Below, piece by piece: positions 15,635 to 22,587 of a stretch of DNA of 22,678 nucleotides. Positions within the stretch are counted from its first letter, which is position 1, and every line of letters begins with the position of its first letter. A program made the translations under genes and the position numbers. This DNA is from Oscillospiraceae bacterium (lineage in GTDB: Bacteria; Bacillota_A; Clostridia; Oscillospirales; Oscillospiraceae), in assembly GCA_017516785.1 (NCBI GenBank), contig JAFXAV010000025.1, forward strand, positions 1 to 22,678, given 5' to 3'. The notes under the pieces were generated by a model. It saw nothing but the letters and a program-made list of their open reading frames with translations, had not been told where the DNA came from and ran no database searches.

Positions 15635-16774
15635 TTATTCAGCTAATTCAGCCACAGCGGAAATGGCTTCGTCCACCTCGTTTTCGGTGTTGAACCAGGA
15701 GAAGCTGAACCGGACGGCGCCCTGTTCCACGGTGCCCAGAGCCTCGTGCATCCGGGGGGCGCAGTGAGCGCCGGGGCGGGTGGCGATGCCATAATCTTCG
15801 TAGAGAGCATCGGAGATGATGGCGGAGTCCTCATCGCCGATATTCAGGGTTACCACAGCGGTGCGGTCAGACTCAAAATCGCCGTAAACCGTCACGCCGG
15901 GGATGGCAATGACGCCTTCGTAGAATCTTCTCATCAGGGCGTGTTCCTTTGCCCGAATGGCTTCCACGGTGACCTCATTCAGATAATCCACAGCTGCGGA
16001 AAGACCGGCGATGCCGTGGGAATTGAGGGTGCCGGCTTCCAGACGGGTGGGGTAATCCCGGGGCTGTTCCTTATCGTAGGAATGGATGCCGGAGCCGCCA
16101 ACCTTGAAGGGCTCGATTTCCACGCCTTCCCGGATGCACAGGCCGCCGGTACCCTGGGGGGCCATCAGACCCTTGTGACCGGTGAAGCAAAGAATGTCAA
16201 TATTCATGGCTTCCATGTCAATGGGCACAGCGCCTGCGGTCTGGGAAGCATCCACCACAAAGAGCAGACCTTTTTCGTGAGCCAGCTTGCCGACTCTTGC
16301 GATGTCGATGATGTTTCCTGTCAGGTTGGAGGCATGGGTGCAGACGATGGCTTTCGTGTTTTCCCGAATCAGGGATTCAAAAGCAGAGTAGTCAGGTCGT
16401 CCCTGTTTGTCCGCAGGAACAAAGCTCAAAGTAATGGTGCTTTCCTTTTCCAGCCGGTACAGGGGCCGCAGGACAGAGTTGTGTTCCAAATCCGTGGTGA
16501 TCACGTGGTCGCCGGGATTGAAAATGCCGCTGAGGGCGATATTCAGGGCCTCGGTGGAGTTGCTGGTAAAGATCACATGGTCAGGCCGTTTGCAACCAAA
16601 AAGCTGGGCCAGCTTGCAGCGGGTGCCGTAAACCACCCGGGAAGCGGACAGCGCACCGCTGTGAGCGCCACGACCGGGATTGCCCATGGAGTTCATGGCA
16701 TTTACCACCGCATCGAGGACCTGCTGAGGCTTATGCAGTGTGGTTGCCGCGTTGTCTAAATAGATCATAGGCAT
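15635..16774 (-). CDS. Class V aminotransferase, cysteine desulfurase-like (selenium-associated EF2568 type)
   Basis: A 379 aa PLP enzyme. The N-terminus MIYLDNAATT, 'DLEHNSVLRPLYRLEKE', CFTGHKGLMAPQG with the PLP-binding Lys201, and RPGAHCAP with the candidate sulfur-accepting Cys338 define a cysteine desulfurase/selenocysteine lyase-like protein. The family I place it in (named after Enterococcus EF2568) is known to occur beside YedF and DUF3343 in selenium-using anaerobes. It may deliver S or Se from cysteine or selenocysteine to those two proteins. Its ATG overlaps the DUF3343 stop by one base (TAATG); an internal ATG two codons later is an alternative start. It is the last gene of the operon. 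Confidence 0.87.
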   Translation of the reverse strand: MPMIYLDNAATTLHKPQQVLDAVVNAMNSMGNPGRGAHSGALSASRVVYGTRCKLAQLFGCKRPDHVIFTSNSTEALNIALSGIFNPGDHVITTDLEHNSVLRPLYRLEKESTITLSFVPADKQGRPDYSAFESLIRENTKAIVCTHASNLTGNIIDIARVGKLAHEKGLLFVVDASQTAGAVPIDMEAMNIDILCFTGHKGLMAPQGTGGLCIREGVEIEPFKVGGSGIHSYDKEQPRDYPTRLEAGTLNSHGIAGLSAAVDYLNEVTVEAIRAKEHALMRRFYEGVIAIPGVTVYGDFESDRTAVVTLNIGDEDSAIISDALYEDYGIATRPGAHCAPRMHEALGTVEQGAVRFSFSWFNTENEVDEAISAVAELAE

Positions 16775-17010
16775 TAAATCTCAATCACGTGCATTTCCTG
16801 CCAGCCAAGGCCGGACTCGGTCAGAGCGGCAGTGAGAACTTCCTGATCGGCGGGAGCTGCCTTCCAGCTCAGACCGCAGCCTGCGGTGATTTCCCGGGGC
16901 ACAGGAATAATTCTGCCGGGGAGATTATGCTCCAGGCAGTACTTTTCCACGGCCATGGCCTGGGTGGTGGTCTTGAAGGTGATGACGAGAGTAGGCTTCT
17001 TCTGTCTCAT
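16774..17010 (-). CDS. DUF3343 putative sulfur/selenium carrier protein
   Basis: A 78 aa protein. The opening TLVITFKTTTQAMAVEKYC and the segment IPVPREITAGCGLSWK fit DUF3343, a small family regularly found with YedF and a cysteine desulfurase. Cys45 in GCGLSWK is the likely functional cysteine; Cys25 is the only other. It is often suggested to be a carrier or regulator in selenium or sulfur handling, without a proven activity known to me. It overlaps the neighbouring genes by one base on each side (TGATG and TAATG), so the three genes are translated as a unit. Confidence 0.85.
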   Translation of the reverse strand: MRQKKPTLVITFKTTTQAMAVEKYCLEHNLPGRIIPVPREITAGCGLSWKAAPADQEVLTAALTESGLGWQEMHVIEI

Positions 17011-17627
17011 CAGGGCTTCACGATCAGGTCAGCGCCGGTCATCTTCTCGACGATGGTGTACATGTTGGTAACCTCGCCAACAGCCAGCTTGTCAGTCAGG
17101 CCATAGAAGTTCAGACAGGTGCCGCAGGTCAGGATCTCAACGCCCTGGGCTTCCAGATTCTTCAGGTCTTCCAGGGAAACAGAGCCTTCCACGGGGATGT
17201 TGGCGCCGCCGTTGTAGAACAGGATGGTGGTGGGCAGCTGTTCCTGCTGGCTCAGGGCGTAGATGAAGCCCTTCATCAGAGCGGTGCCCAGTTCGTCGCC
17301 GCCGTGGCCCATGGCCTTGGAGGAGATGACAACGACAGTGTTCTTCTTGCTGTTGCGGGGCAGTTCGCAGACCACGTTCTCGGTTTCCACGGGAGCGGCC
17401 AGAGCGGCTTCACCCACTTCGATGGTGACCTTGAATTCCTTGTCAGCGATCTTTTCGGACTTGACGGCGCAGCCCTTCTTGTCGGCCATGCGGATCAGGT
17501 TCTGGACAGCGGTCTCATTGTCAACCAGGGTCTCGATGACATCGGCTGCGGTCAGGGCCTTGATGGCGTTCAGGGTCTTCACAACGGGAATAGGGCAGGC
17601 ATCGCCAATGGCGTTCACAGTAATCAT
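17010..17627 (-). CDS. yedF: Sulfurtransferase-like selenium metabolism protein YedF
   Basis: A 205 aa two-domain protein. The N-terminal TusA/SirA-like domain has the CPxP motif (Cys11 in ACPIPVV). The C-terminal DsrE-like domain carries 'LTCGTCLNFYG' with Cys168 and Cys171. This fusion matches the YedF family, which by phylogenetic distribution is linked to selenium metabolism in bacteria with SelD, including those using selenium in molybdenum hydroxylases. selD itself is not in the window. It is the first gene of the yedF-DUF3343-desulfurase operon, with AAGGAG 10 bases before ATG and a promoter at 17660-17688. Confidence 0.9.
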   Translation of the reverse strand: MITVNAIGDACPIPVVKTLNAIKALTAADVIETLVDNETAVQNLIRMADKKGCAVKSEKIADKEFKVTIEVGEAALAAPVETENVVCELPRNSKKNTVVVISSKAMGHGGDELGTALMKGFIYALSQQEQLPTTILFYNGGANIPVEGSVSLEDLKNLEAQGVEILTCGTCLNFYGLTDKLAVGEVTNMYTIVEKMTGADLIVKP

Positions 17628-17659
17628 GGGTATATTTCTCCTTTATAATAGTTTTTTTC

Positions 17660-17688
17660 AGTATATCATAGCCGTTTTCAAAAGTTAA
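17660..17688 (-). promoter_or_regulatory. Promoter of the yedF operon
   Basis: Reading leftward, TTAACT (17688-17683) and TATACT (17665-17660) are 17 bases apart. The whole region 17660-17721 resembles the ABC importer promoter. The start of transcription would be near 17653, giving a leader of about 25 bases. Confidence 0.6.
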
Positions 17689-17719
17689 ATCAGGATTTCA
17701 TATGGGAAAAGCTGATTTA
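17686..17719. promoter_or_regulatory. Inverted repeat overlapping the yedF -35, candidate operator
   Basis: TAAATCAG (17686-17693) and CTGATTTA (17712-17719) are perfect 8-base arms separated by 18 bases. The inner arm touches the -35 element. The outer TGATTTATT occurs at the same distance from the -35 in the ABC importer promoter. A regulator site is inferred; the arms could also be chance in AT-rich DNA. Confidence 0.4.
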
Positions 17720-17743
17720 TTGGAATAGACAATAAACAAAGGG

Positions 17744-18292
17744 TTATTTCTTCGCGCCTTTGATCCGCTGATCGATACCCTGGTCGATCACATACCGGTA
17801 GGTAGCCTCCGGCACATATTCCAGCCAGGGTCTTCCTTCCATGATGCACTGGCGGATCAGGGAGGAGGAAATCACCTTGTCATTGCGCTCCCACAGTACC
17901 TCCACACTGTAGCCGAAATCCTTCAGCCGGTCGGTTTTGGTGTGACCCCATTCATCCAGAATGGTGGTGAAGATGTGAGTTCCCGCGGGAACGTAGAATC
18001 GGATCAGTTCCGGCTTTCCGATGGGGAAGGGAACGATGTCGAAATCCTTCCGGTCAAGGCCTGCTGCCAGAAGGGTGCCCTCCACCATTTTCATTCGTTC
18101 ATAGTAGGTACAGGGATTGGCTTCAGCCAGGGTTCTGTGGGGGTCCACCTTCTCCTCGGGGGATACGGACACGTCCGGTGAGGTGATGCCCACAATCAGA
18201 TGCTCGCAGCGCTCTTTTGCTGCCAGGGCATAGTGAAGGTGGTCATTGTGGAAAATTTGAAACCGTCCGCAGACGGCACCGATTTTAACCAT
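17744..18292 (-). CDS. NadM-like nucleotidyltransferase (NMN/nicotinate-nucleotide adenylyltransferase family)
   Basis: A 182 aa cytoplasmic protein of the HxGH nucleotidyltransferase superfamily. The N-terminus CGRFQIFHNDH holds the nucleotide-binding motif as His15-Asn-Asp-His18, with Asp replacing the usual Gly. ISSSLIR (residues 141-147) matches the second family motif ISSTxIR. Length fits NadM. Such enzymes join a nucleotide monophosphate to a phosphorylated substrate, most often NMN to make NAD, but subfamilies use other substrates and the motif change leaves the substrate open. It follows the HAD gene by 14 bases with AAAGGA upstream. No strong terminator is visible after it. Confidence 0.8.
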   Translation of the reverse strand: MVKIGAVCGRFQIFHNDHLHYALAAKERCEHLIVGITSPDVSVSPEEKVDPHRTLAEANPCTYYERMKMVEGTLLAAGLDRKDFDIVPFPIGKPELIRFYVPAGTHIFTTILDEWGHTKTDRLKDFGYSVEVLWERNDKVISSSLIRQCIMEGRPWLEYVPEATYRYVIDQGIDQRIKGAKK

Positions 18293-18306
18293 GGTGCCAC
18301 ATCCTT

Positions 18307-18774
18307 TCAGGTTCGTAAGGTGGCCCGGAGGCGGTCAGATTTGATCAGAAGATCCAGTGCGTCGAGGATGGAGGTGACTACCACATCGCAGCGGGCAATC
18401 AATGCGCCGCAGCAGCCCTCTTTTTCGATGACACAGATGGAAAGGTCTGCAGCTTCAGACATCTGGATGTCGTTGAAGCCGTTGCCGATGCAGACAACAC
18501 CCGAGCCCAGTTTTCTGACTTCTGCTGCCTTGATTTCACCTACCTGAACCGTGGGGTATGTTTTCACTTCCAGGGGCAAATGGGTACAGCGGGATGCGGC
18601 GGTGCCGTGGGTGTCGGCGGTGATGACGCAGATGGAAAGAACTTTGCTCAGAACTTCCAGACGCTGGGCAATTCCTTCGATAATGGCGCCGTCTTCTGCG
18701 ATGGTGCCGTTGTAGTCGAGAACCAGGTGGTGGAGGTTCAGTCCTTCCCTGCCGGGAATTTTTACAGTCAGCAT
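18307..18774 (-). CDS. HAD-family phosphatase-like protein (P-type ATPase-like motifs)
   Basis: A 155 aa single-domain HAD protein. Motif I is LVLDYNGTIA, with nucleophile Asp20 but Asn22 where most HAD phosphatases have the second, acid/base Asp. Motif II is VITADTHG and the last motif is CIGNGFNDIQM, similar to GDGxND of P-type ATPases. There is no cap domain and no membrane segment. The ATG at 18774 is preferred to a GTG at 18783 because GAGGTG lies 6 bases before it. It is the first gene of a two-gene operon with the nucleotidyltransferase, which suggests consecutive steps or opposing actions on one phosphorylated metabolite. The substrate is unknown. Confidence 0.8.
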   Translation of the reverse strand: MLTVKIPGREGLNLHHLVLDYNGTIAEDGAIIEGIAQRLEVLSKVLSICVITADTHGTAASRCTHLPLEVKTYPTVQVGEIKAAEVRKLGSGVVCIGNGFNDIQMSEAADLSICVIEKEGCCGALIARCDVVVTSILDALDLLIKSDRLRATLRT

Positions 18775-18802
18775 GAATTTCACCTCGTATCATGATGGGT
18801 CC

Positions 18803-18831
18803 ATTATAACCTCATTACCTCCGGAAGTAAA
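18803..18831 (-). promoter_or_regulatory. Promoter of the HAD/nucleotidyltransferase operon
   Basis: Reading leftward, TTTACT (18831-18826) and a perfect TATAAT (18808-18803) are 17 bases apart, about 29 bases before the start codon. It is divergent from the promoter at 18897-18925. Confidence 0.65.
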
Positions 18832-18896
18832 ATCAGAAATACCAATTTAGATAATATTGTCATCAGTTTCTCCTATAAATTCGAAAAAGCCAACTA

Positions 18897-18945
18897 TTGA
18901 AACTTTTTTGGCTGTATGTTAAAATAAACTGAATTAATATGGCCT
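18897..18945 (+). promoter_or_regulatory. Promoter and initial transcribed box of the aminotransferase operon
   Basis: TTGAAA (18897-18902) and TAAAAT (18920-18925) are 17 bases apart. They are followed by a 20-base block (18926-18945) ending TTAATATGGCCT. That block recurs with 18 of 20 matches and the same spacing at 22544-22563. The GGCC centre with AT-rich flanks is weakly palindromic, so it may be a regulator site. Confidence 0.7.
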
Positions 18946-18974
18946 GTATTTTACAGGTTTGGAGATGAGAGTAA

Positions 18975-20096
18975 ATGAATCACAATATCCCCCTTGCGAC
19001 TCCTCATATGTCCGCGGAAGGATATGAACTGGAATATATTCACGATGCATTCCGGAAAAACTGGATCGCACCTCTGGGTGAGAATGTTAATGAATTTGAA
19101 AAAACCATGGCCGCATTTCTAGACAGCGGTTACCCGGTGGCTACATCTGCCGGTACTGCCGCGCTGCACCTGGCTATGATTCTGGCGGGAGTGAAACAGG
19201 GCGACATGGTTTTCTGCCAGGACCTGACTTTTTCCGCTTCCGCAAACCCTGTGACCTATGTGGGTGGAAAGCCTGTGTTCATCGACAGCGAGGAAGAAAC
19301 CTGGAATATGGACCCCAAGGCCCTTGAGAAGGCCTTTGAGCTTTACGGCAAGCCCAAGGCTGTTGTGGTGGTCCACCTCTACGGTAATCCCGCCAAGATG
19401 GATGAAATTGCTGCCATCTGTGAAAAGCAGGGCGTTCCCCTGATTGAGGATGCAGCAGAAGCATTGGGCAGCGAATACAAGGGCAGAAAATGCGGCACTT
19501 TCGGTGATTTCGGCATTCTGTCCTTCAACGGAAACAAAATCATTACCACCTCCGGCGGTGGTATGCTCTTCTGCCGGAAGAAGGAAGATGCTGCCCATGC
19601 CCTGAAGCTGGCGACCCAGGCCCGGGAATCTTTCCCCTGGTATCAGCATGAGGAAATCGGTTTCAATTACCGCATGAGCAATATCAGCGCCGGTATCGGC
19701 CGTGGCCAGATGGAGGTGCTGCCCCTGCGGATTCAGCAGAAGCGGGCCATTCAGGAGCGGTATGCACGGAATCTTGCGGGTCTGCCTCTGAAGATGCAGC
19801 CTTCTGCACCCGATACGGCCTCCAATTTCTGGCTGAGCGTCATTTTGCTGGATGAAGGCTGCGGTGTTACTCCCACGCAGCTGCTGAACGCCCTGAAGGC
19901 AGAGAATATCGAGGGCCGCCATCTTTGGAAGCCCATGCATGAGCAGCCTGTTTTTGCGGATGCCGGATTTGTGACTGCCAGTGAAAATGCGGTTTCCAGC
20001 GACCTCTTTACCCGGGGCGTGTGTCTGCCCAGTGATACCAAGATGACTATGGACGACGTGGACCGCGTCTGCGATGTGATCCGGAAGGTGTTTTGA
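18975..20096 (+). CDS. DegT/DnrJ/EryC1/StrS family sugar aminotransferase (PglE-like)
   Basis: A 373 aa PLP-dependent aminotransferase that typically converts a UDP-4-keto-sugar to the 4-amino sugar. Family features are 'ATSAGTAALHLAMILAG', 'LIEDAAEALGSEYKG' and SFNGNKIITTSGGG with the PLP Lys188. It lacks a membrane segment. With the PglC-, PglD- and PglA-like genes downstream it is likely the aminotransferase of a bacillosamine-type pathway, but close relatives act on other keto sugars. A UDP-GlcNAc 4,6-dehydratase (PglF) would be needed and is not seen here. It is first in the operon, with GGAGATGAGAG before ATG, and its TGA overlaps the next ATG (TGATG). Confidence 0.9.
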   Translation: MNHNIPLATPHMSAEGYELEYIHDAFRKNWIAPLGENVNEFEKTMAAFLDSGYPVATSAGTAALHLAMILAGVKQGDMVFCQDLTFSASANPVTYVGGKPVFIDSEEETWNMDPKALEKAFELYGKPKAVVVVHLYGNPAKMDEIAAICEKQGVPLIEDAAEALGSEYKGRKCGTFGDFGILSFNGNKIITTSGGGMLFCRKKEDAAHALKLATQARESFPWYQHEEIGFNYRMSNISAGIGRGQMEVLPLRIQQKRAIQERYARNLAGLPLKMQPSAPDTASNFWLSVILLDEGCGVTPTQLLNALKAENIEGRHLWKPMHEQPVFADAGFVTASENAVSSDLFTRGVCLPSDTKMTMDDVDRVCDVIRKVF

Positions 20097-20734
20097 TGGA
20101 ACATAAGGCATCCTTTTATGAAACCTGCATCAAGCGGCTGCTGGATGTGATTTTCTCCAGCGGCGCGTTGATTGTGCTGTCCCCTGTTCTGCTGGTGACG
20201 GCGATTCTGGTCCGCACCAAACTGGGAAGTCCTGTGATTTTCTGCCAGGAGCGGCCCGGCAAGAATGAAAAGATTTTCAAGCTCTATAAATTCCGCTCCA
20301 TGAGCGATGCCAGGGATGCACAGGGCAATCTGCTGCCCGACGAAGTTCGCCTGACCAAATTTGGCAAGCTGCTTCGCGCCACTTCCCTGGACGAGCTGCC
20401 GGAGCTGTGGAACATTCTTCGGGGCGATATGTCCATCGTGGGTCCCCGTCCCTTGCTGGTGAAGTATCTTCCTTTATATAATGAAGAGCAGCGGCACCGC
20501 CATGATGTGCGCCCCGGTCTTACCGGCTGGGCACAGGTTCATGGCCGCAACGCCATCACCTGGGAGGAAAAATTCTGCCTGGATGTGTGGTATGTTCAGA
20601 ACCTGAGCTTTGCAACGGATGTCAAGACGGTGTTTCTGACCGTGAAGAAGGTATTCTGCCGGGAGGGTATTTCCTCTGAGACGGCAGCAACCATGGAGGA
20701 ATTCAGGGGAACGAAGGAGAGCGGCCATGTCTGA
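20096..20734 (+). CDS. Monotopic phosphoglycosyl transferase (PglC-like sugar transferase)
   Basis: A 212 aa bacterial sugar transferase that loads a sugar-1-phosphate from a UDP-sugar onto undecaprenyl phosphate. A single N-terminal hydrophobic hairpin (about residues 17-38) precedes the catalytic domain: CQERPGKN, 'FKLYKFRSM', the Asp-Glu dyad Asp99-Glu100 in SLDELPELWN, 'GDMSIVGPRPLL' and RPGLTGWAQVHGRN. Length is that of the small PglC type, without the long N-terminal region of WbaP. The ATG at 20096 overlaps the preceding stop; a TTG one codon earlier is ignored. It overlaps the next gene by 8 bases. In context it should start glycan assembly with the amino sugar made by its neighbours. 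Confidence 0.93.
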   Translation: MEHKASFYETCIKRLLDVIFSSGALIVLSPVLLVTAILVRTKLGSPVIFCQERPGKNEKIFKLYKFRSMSDARDAQGNLLPDEVRLTKFGKLLRATSLDELPELWNILRGDMSIVGPRPLLVKYLPLYNEEQRHRHDVRPGLTGWAQVHGRNAITWEEKFCLDVWYVQNLSFATDVKTVFLTVKKVFCREGISSETAATMEEFRGTKESGHV

Positions 20735-21335
20735 TTCTGTGATCCTGATCGGCGGCGGCGGACACGCCAGGGTTATCATCGACTGTATCCGCGCGGCGGG
20801 CAATGAGGTGATTGGAATTCTGGACGATGGTCTGGCAGCCGGAACACTTGTTTCTGATGTTCCGGTGTTGGGAAAAACCGCAGATTATGAAGCCTATCGC
20901 CGGCATGAATTTCTGCTTGCCATCGGCAATAATGCGGTCCGGCGCAGGATCGCGGAAAAGTTGGATGTGAAGTGGCACACTGCAGTTCATCCCTCCGCCG
21001 TTATTTCTCCCTACGCCCGGGTTGGAGCCGGAACGGTTGTCATGCCCGGCGCAATCATCAATTCCGGTGCATCTGTGGGCAGCCACTGCATTATCAATTC
21101 CGGCGCTGTTGTTGAGCATGACAACTGCCTGGGTGATTATGTCCATATTTCTCCCGGTGCTGCTCTGGGCGGAATAGTCACCGTGGGGGAGGGTACCCAT
21201 GTGGGCATCGGTGCGTCGGTCAGAAACAACATCTGCATCTGCGACGGCTGCGTCATCGGTGCCGGCGGAGCGGTGGTAAAAGACATCACGGAACCGGGCA
21301 CTTATGTGGGTGTCCCTGTGAGGAAAATGAAATGA
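20727..21335 (+). CDS. NeuD/PglD-like sugar O- or N-acetyltransferase
   Basis: A 202 aa acetyltransferase. An N-terminal Rossmann-like part (ILIGGGGHARVIID) is followed by a left-handed beta-helix of hexapeptide repeats from about residue 85. VEHDNCLGD gives His131, the catalytic-base position in PglD. Next to aminotransferase and PglC-like genes it most likely N-acetylates the 4-amino group of a UDP-sugar using acetyl-CoA, producing the substrate for the phosphoglycosyl transferase. O-acetylation, as in NeuD, is the alternative. AAGGAGAG precedes ATG, and its stop overlaps the next gene by 4 bases (ATGA). Confidence 0.9.
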   Translation: MSDSVILIGGGGHARVIIDCIRAAGNEVIGILDDGLAAGTLVSDVPVLGKTADYEAYRRHEFLLAIGNNAVRRRIAEKLDVKWHTAVHPSAVISPYARVGAGTVVMPGAIINSGASVGSHCIINSGAVVEHDNCLGDYVHISPGAALGGIVTVGEGTHVGIGASVRNNICICDGCVIGAGGAVVKDITEPGTYVGVPVRKMK

Positions 21336-22411
21336 AAGTTCTGATTCTTGCCAATTTTGATGTAGGTCTTTATCAGTTCCGCCGGGAACTGATCGGGGCA
21401 CTGCTGAAAGATAATCAGGTACTTCTTGCACTTCCGGACGGCGAACTGGTCCGTCCTCTGGAAGAAATGGGCTGTCAGTTTTTCGAAACGCCCATGGAGC
21501 GCCGGGGTATGAATCCTGCGAAGGATCTGAAGCTTCTGATGCGGTATCTGAAGCTGCTGCGGCAGGAAAAACCGGATCTGGTCATTACTTATACCATCAA
21601 ACCCAATATTTACGGCGGCATGGCCTGCCGGCTGCTGGGCATTCCCTATGCGGTCAATATTACGGGCTTGGGAACCGCCTTTCAGAACCGGGGTGCGCTG
21701 CGTACCCTGGTGACGCTGCTTTATCGGTTCGCCCTGAAGCGGGCAAAGACGATGTTTTTCGAAAATTCCGGCAATATGGAAGTGTTGCTGGGGGAGAAAA
21801 TCGTATCCCGGGAGCAGTGCTGTCTGCTCAGCGGTGCAGGCATCAATCTGGAGCATTATACCCTTGCCCCCTATCCGGAGGAAGGCACGACCCGTTTCCT
21901 GTTCGTGGGCCGGGTCATGAAGGAAAAGGGTGTGGAAGAGCTGTTTGAAGCCATGAAGCGGCTCCGGGCAGAAGGCGCGGACTGTTGTTTGGATGTACTG
22001 GGCGGCTATGAAGAAAATTACGCGGATATGATCCGCGGTTATGAGAAGCAGGGCTGGCTGCATTACCACGGCTATGTAACGGATGTGCGGCCCTATATCG
22101 CAAAAGCCCACTGCTTTGTGTTGCCCTCGTATCACGAGGGCATGGCAAACACCAATCTGGAGTGCGCCGCCACGGGCCGTCCCCTGATTACCAGCGATAT
22201 CCCCGGCTGCCGGGAAGCGGTGCTGGAAAATGCCAGCGGACTTCTCTGCGAGCCGAAGAATGCGGAAAGCCTCTATGAAGCCATGAAGCATTTTCTGTCC
22301 ATCCCCGCCGAAATCCGGGCACAGATGGGAGTGGCCGGAAGACGGCACATGGAAGCTGTGTTCGATAAAAAGAAAGTGGTTGTAAAAACGCTGGAGCAGC
22401 TGAAACTGTAA
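21332..22411 (+). CDS. GT4-type glycosyltransferase (PglA-like)
   Basis: A 359 aa GT-B glycosyltransferase. The N-terminal domain has 'VITYTIKPNIYGGMACRLLG' and VNITGLGTAF; the C-terminal domain starts at TRFLFVGRVMKEKGVEEL and contains the EX7E motif with Glu269 and Glu277 (HEGMANTNLE), which binds the donor nucleotide sugar. The arrangement with aminotransferase, PglC-like and PglD-like genes matches the role of PglA, which adds the second sugar to the lipid-linked first sugar. The sugar donated is not readable from sequence. It is the last gene of the operon, and a strong terminator begins 6 bases after its stop. Confidence 0.9.
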   Translation: MKVLILANFDVGLYQFRRELIGALLKDNQVLLALPDGELVRPLEEMGCQFFETPMERRGMNPAKDLKLLMRYLKLLRQEKPDLVITYTIKPNIYGGMACRLLGIPYAVNITGLGTAFQNRGALRTLVTLLYRFALKRAKTMFFENSGNMEVLLGEKIVSREQCCLLSGAGINLEHYTLAPYPEEGTTRFLFVGRVMKEKGVEELFEAMKRLRAEGADCCLDVLGGYEENYADMIRGYEKQGWLHYHGYVTDVRPYIAKAHCFVLPSYHEGMANTNLECAATGRPLITSDIPGCREAVLENASGLLCEPKNAESLYEAMKHFLSIPAEIRAQMGVAGRRHMEAVFDKKKVVVKTLEQLKL

Positions 22412-22416
22412 TTTAT

Positions 22417-22460
22417 GAAACACCGAAAGCGGGAGAAACCTGCTTTCGGTGTTTCTTTTT
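22417..22460 (+). terminator. Strong rho-independent terminator of the sugar operon
   Basis: GAAACACCGAAAGC (22417-22430) pairs perfectly with GCTTTCGGTGTTTC (22442-22455), followed by five T. Confidence 0.93.
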
Positions 22461-22514
22461 GCAGAAGCAGGGAAATAGTACCCGATTGACGGTGATTTTT
22501 CGCGAATATGCGCA

Positions 22515-22563
22515 TTGAAACTTCCGCTTCAACATGGTATAATAAATTGATTTAATATGGCCT
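22515..22563 (+). promoter_or_regulatory. Promoter and initial transcribed box of the last, partial gene
   Basis: TTGAAA (22515-22520), 17 bases, perfect TATAAT (22538-22543), then the block 22544-22563 ending TTAATATGGCCT. It matches the aminotransferase-operon promoter in spacing and downstream block. Confidence 0.75.
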
Positions 22564-22587
22564 ATTATTGGCAAAGAGGAGAAAGCC

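Noticed and set aside
15635..17627. Selenocysteine codons in the selenium-associated operon
   Set aside because: The three frames are full length with Cys at the expected positions and no internal in-frame TGA.
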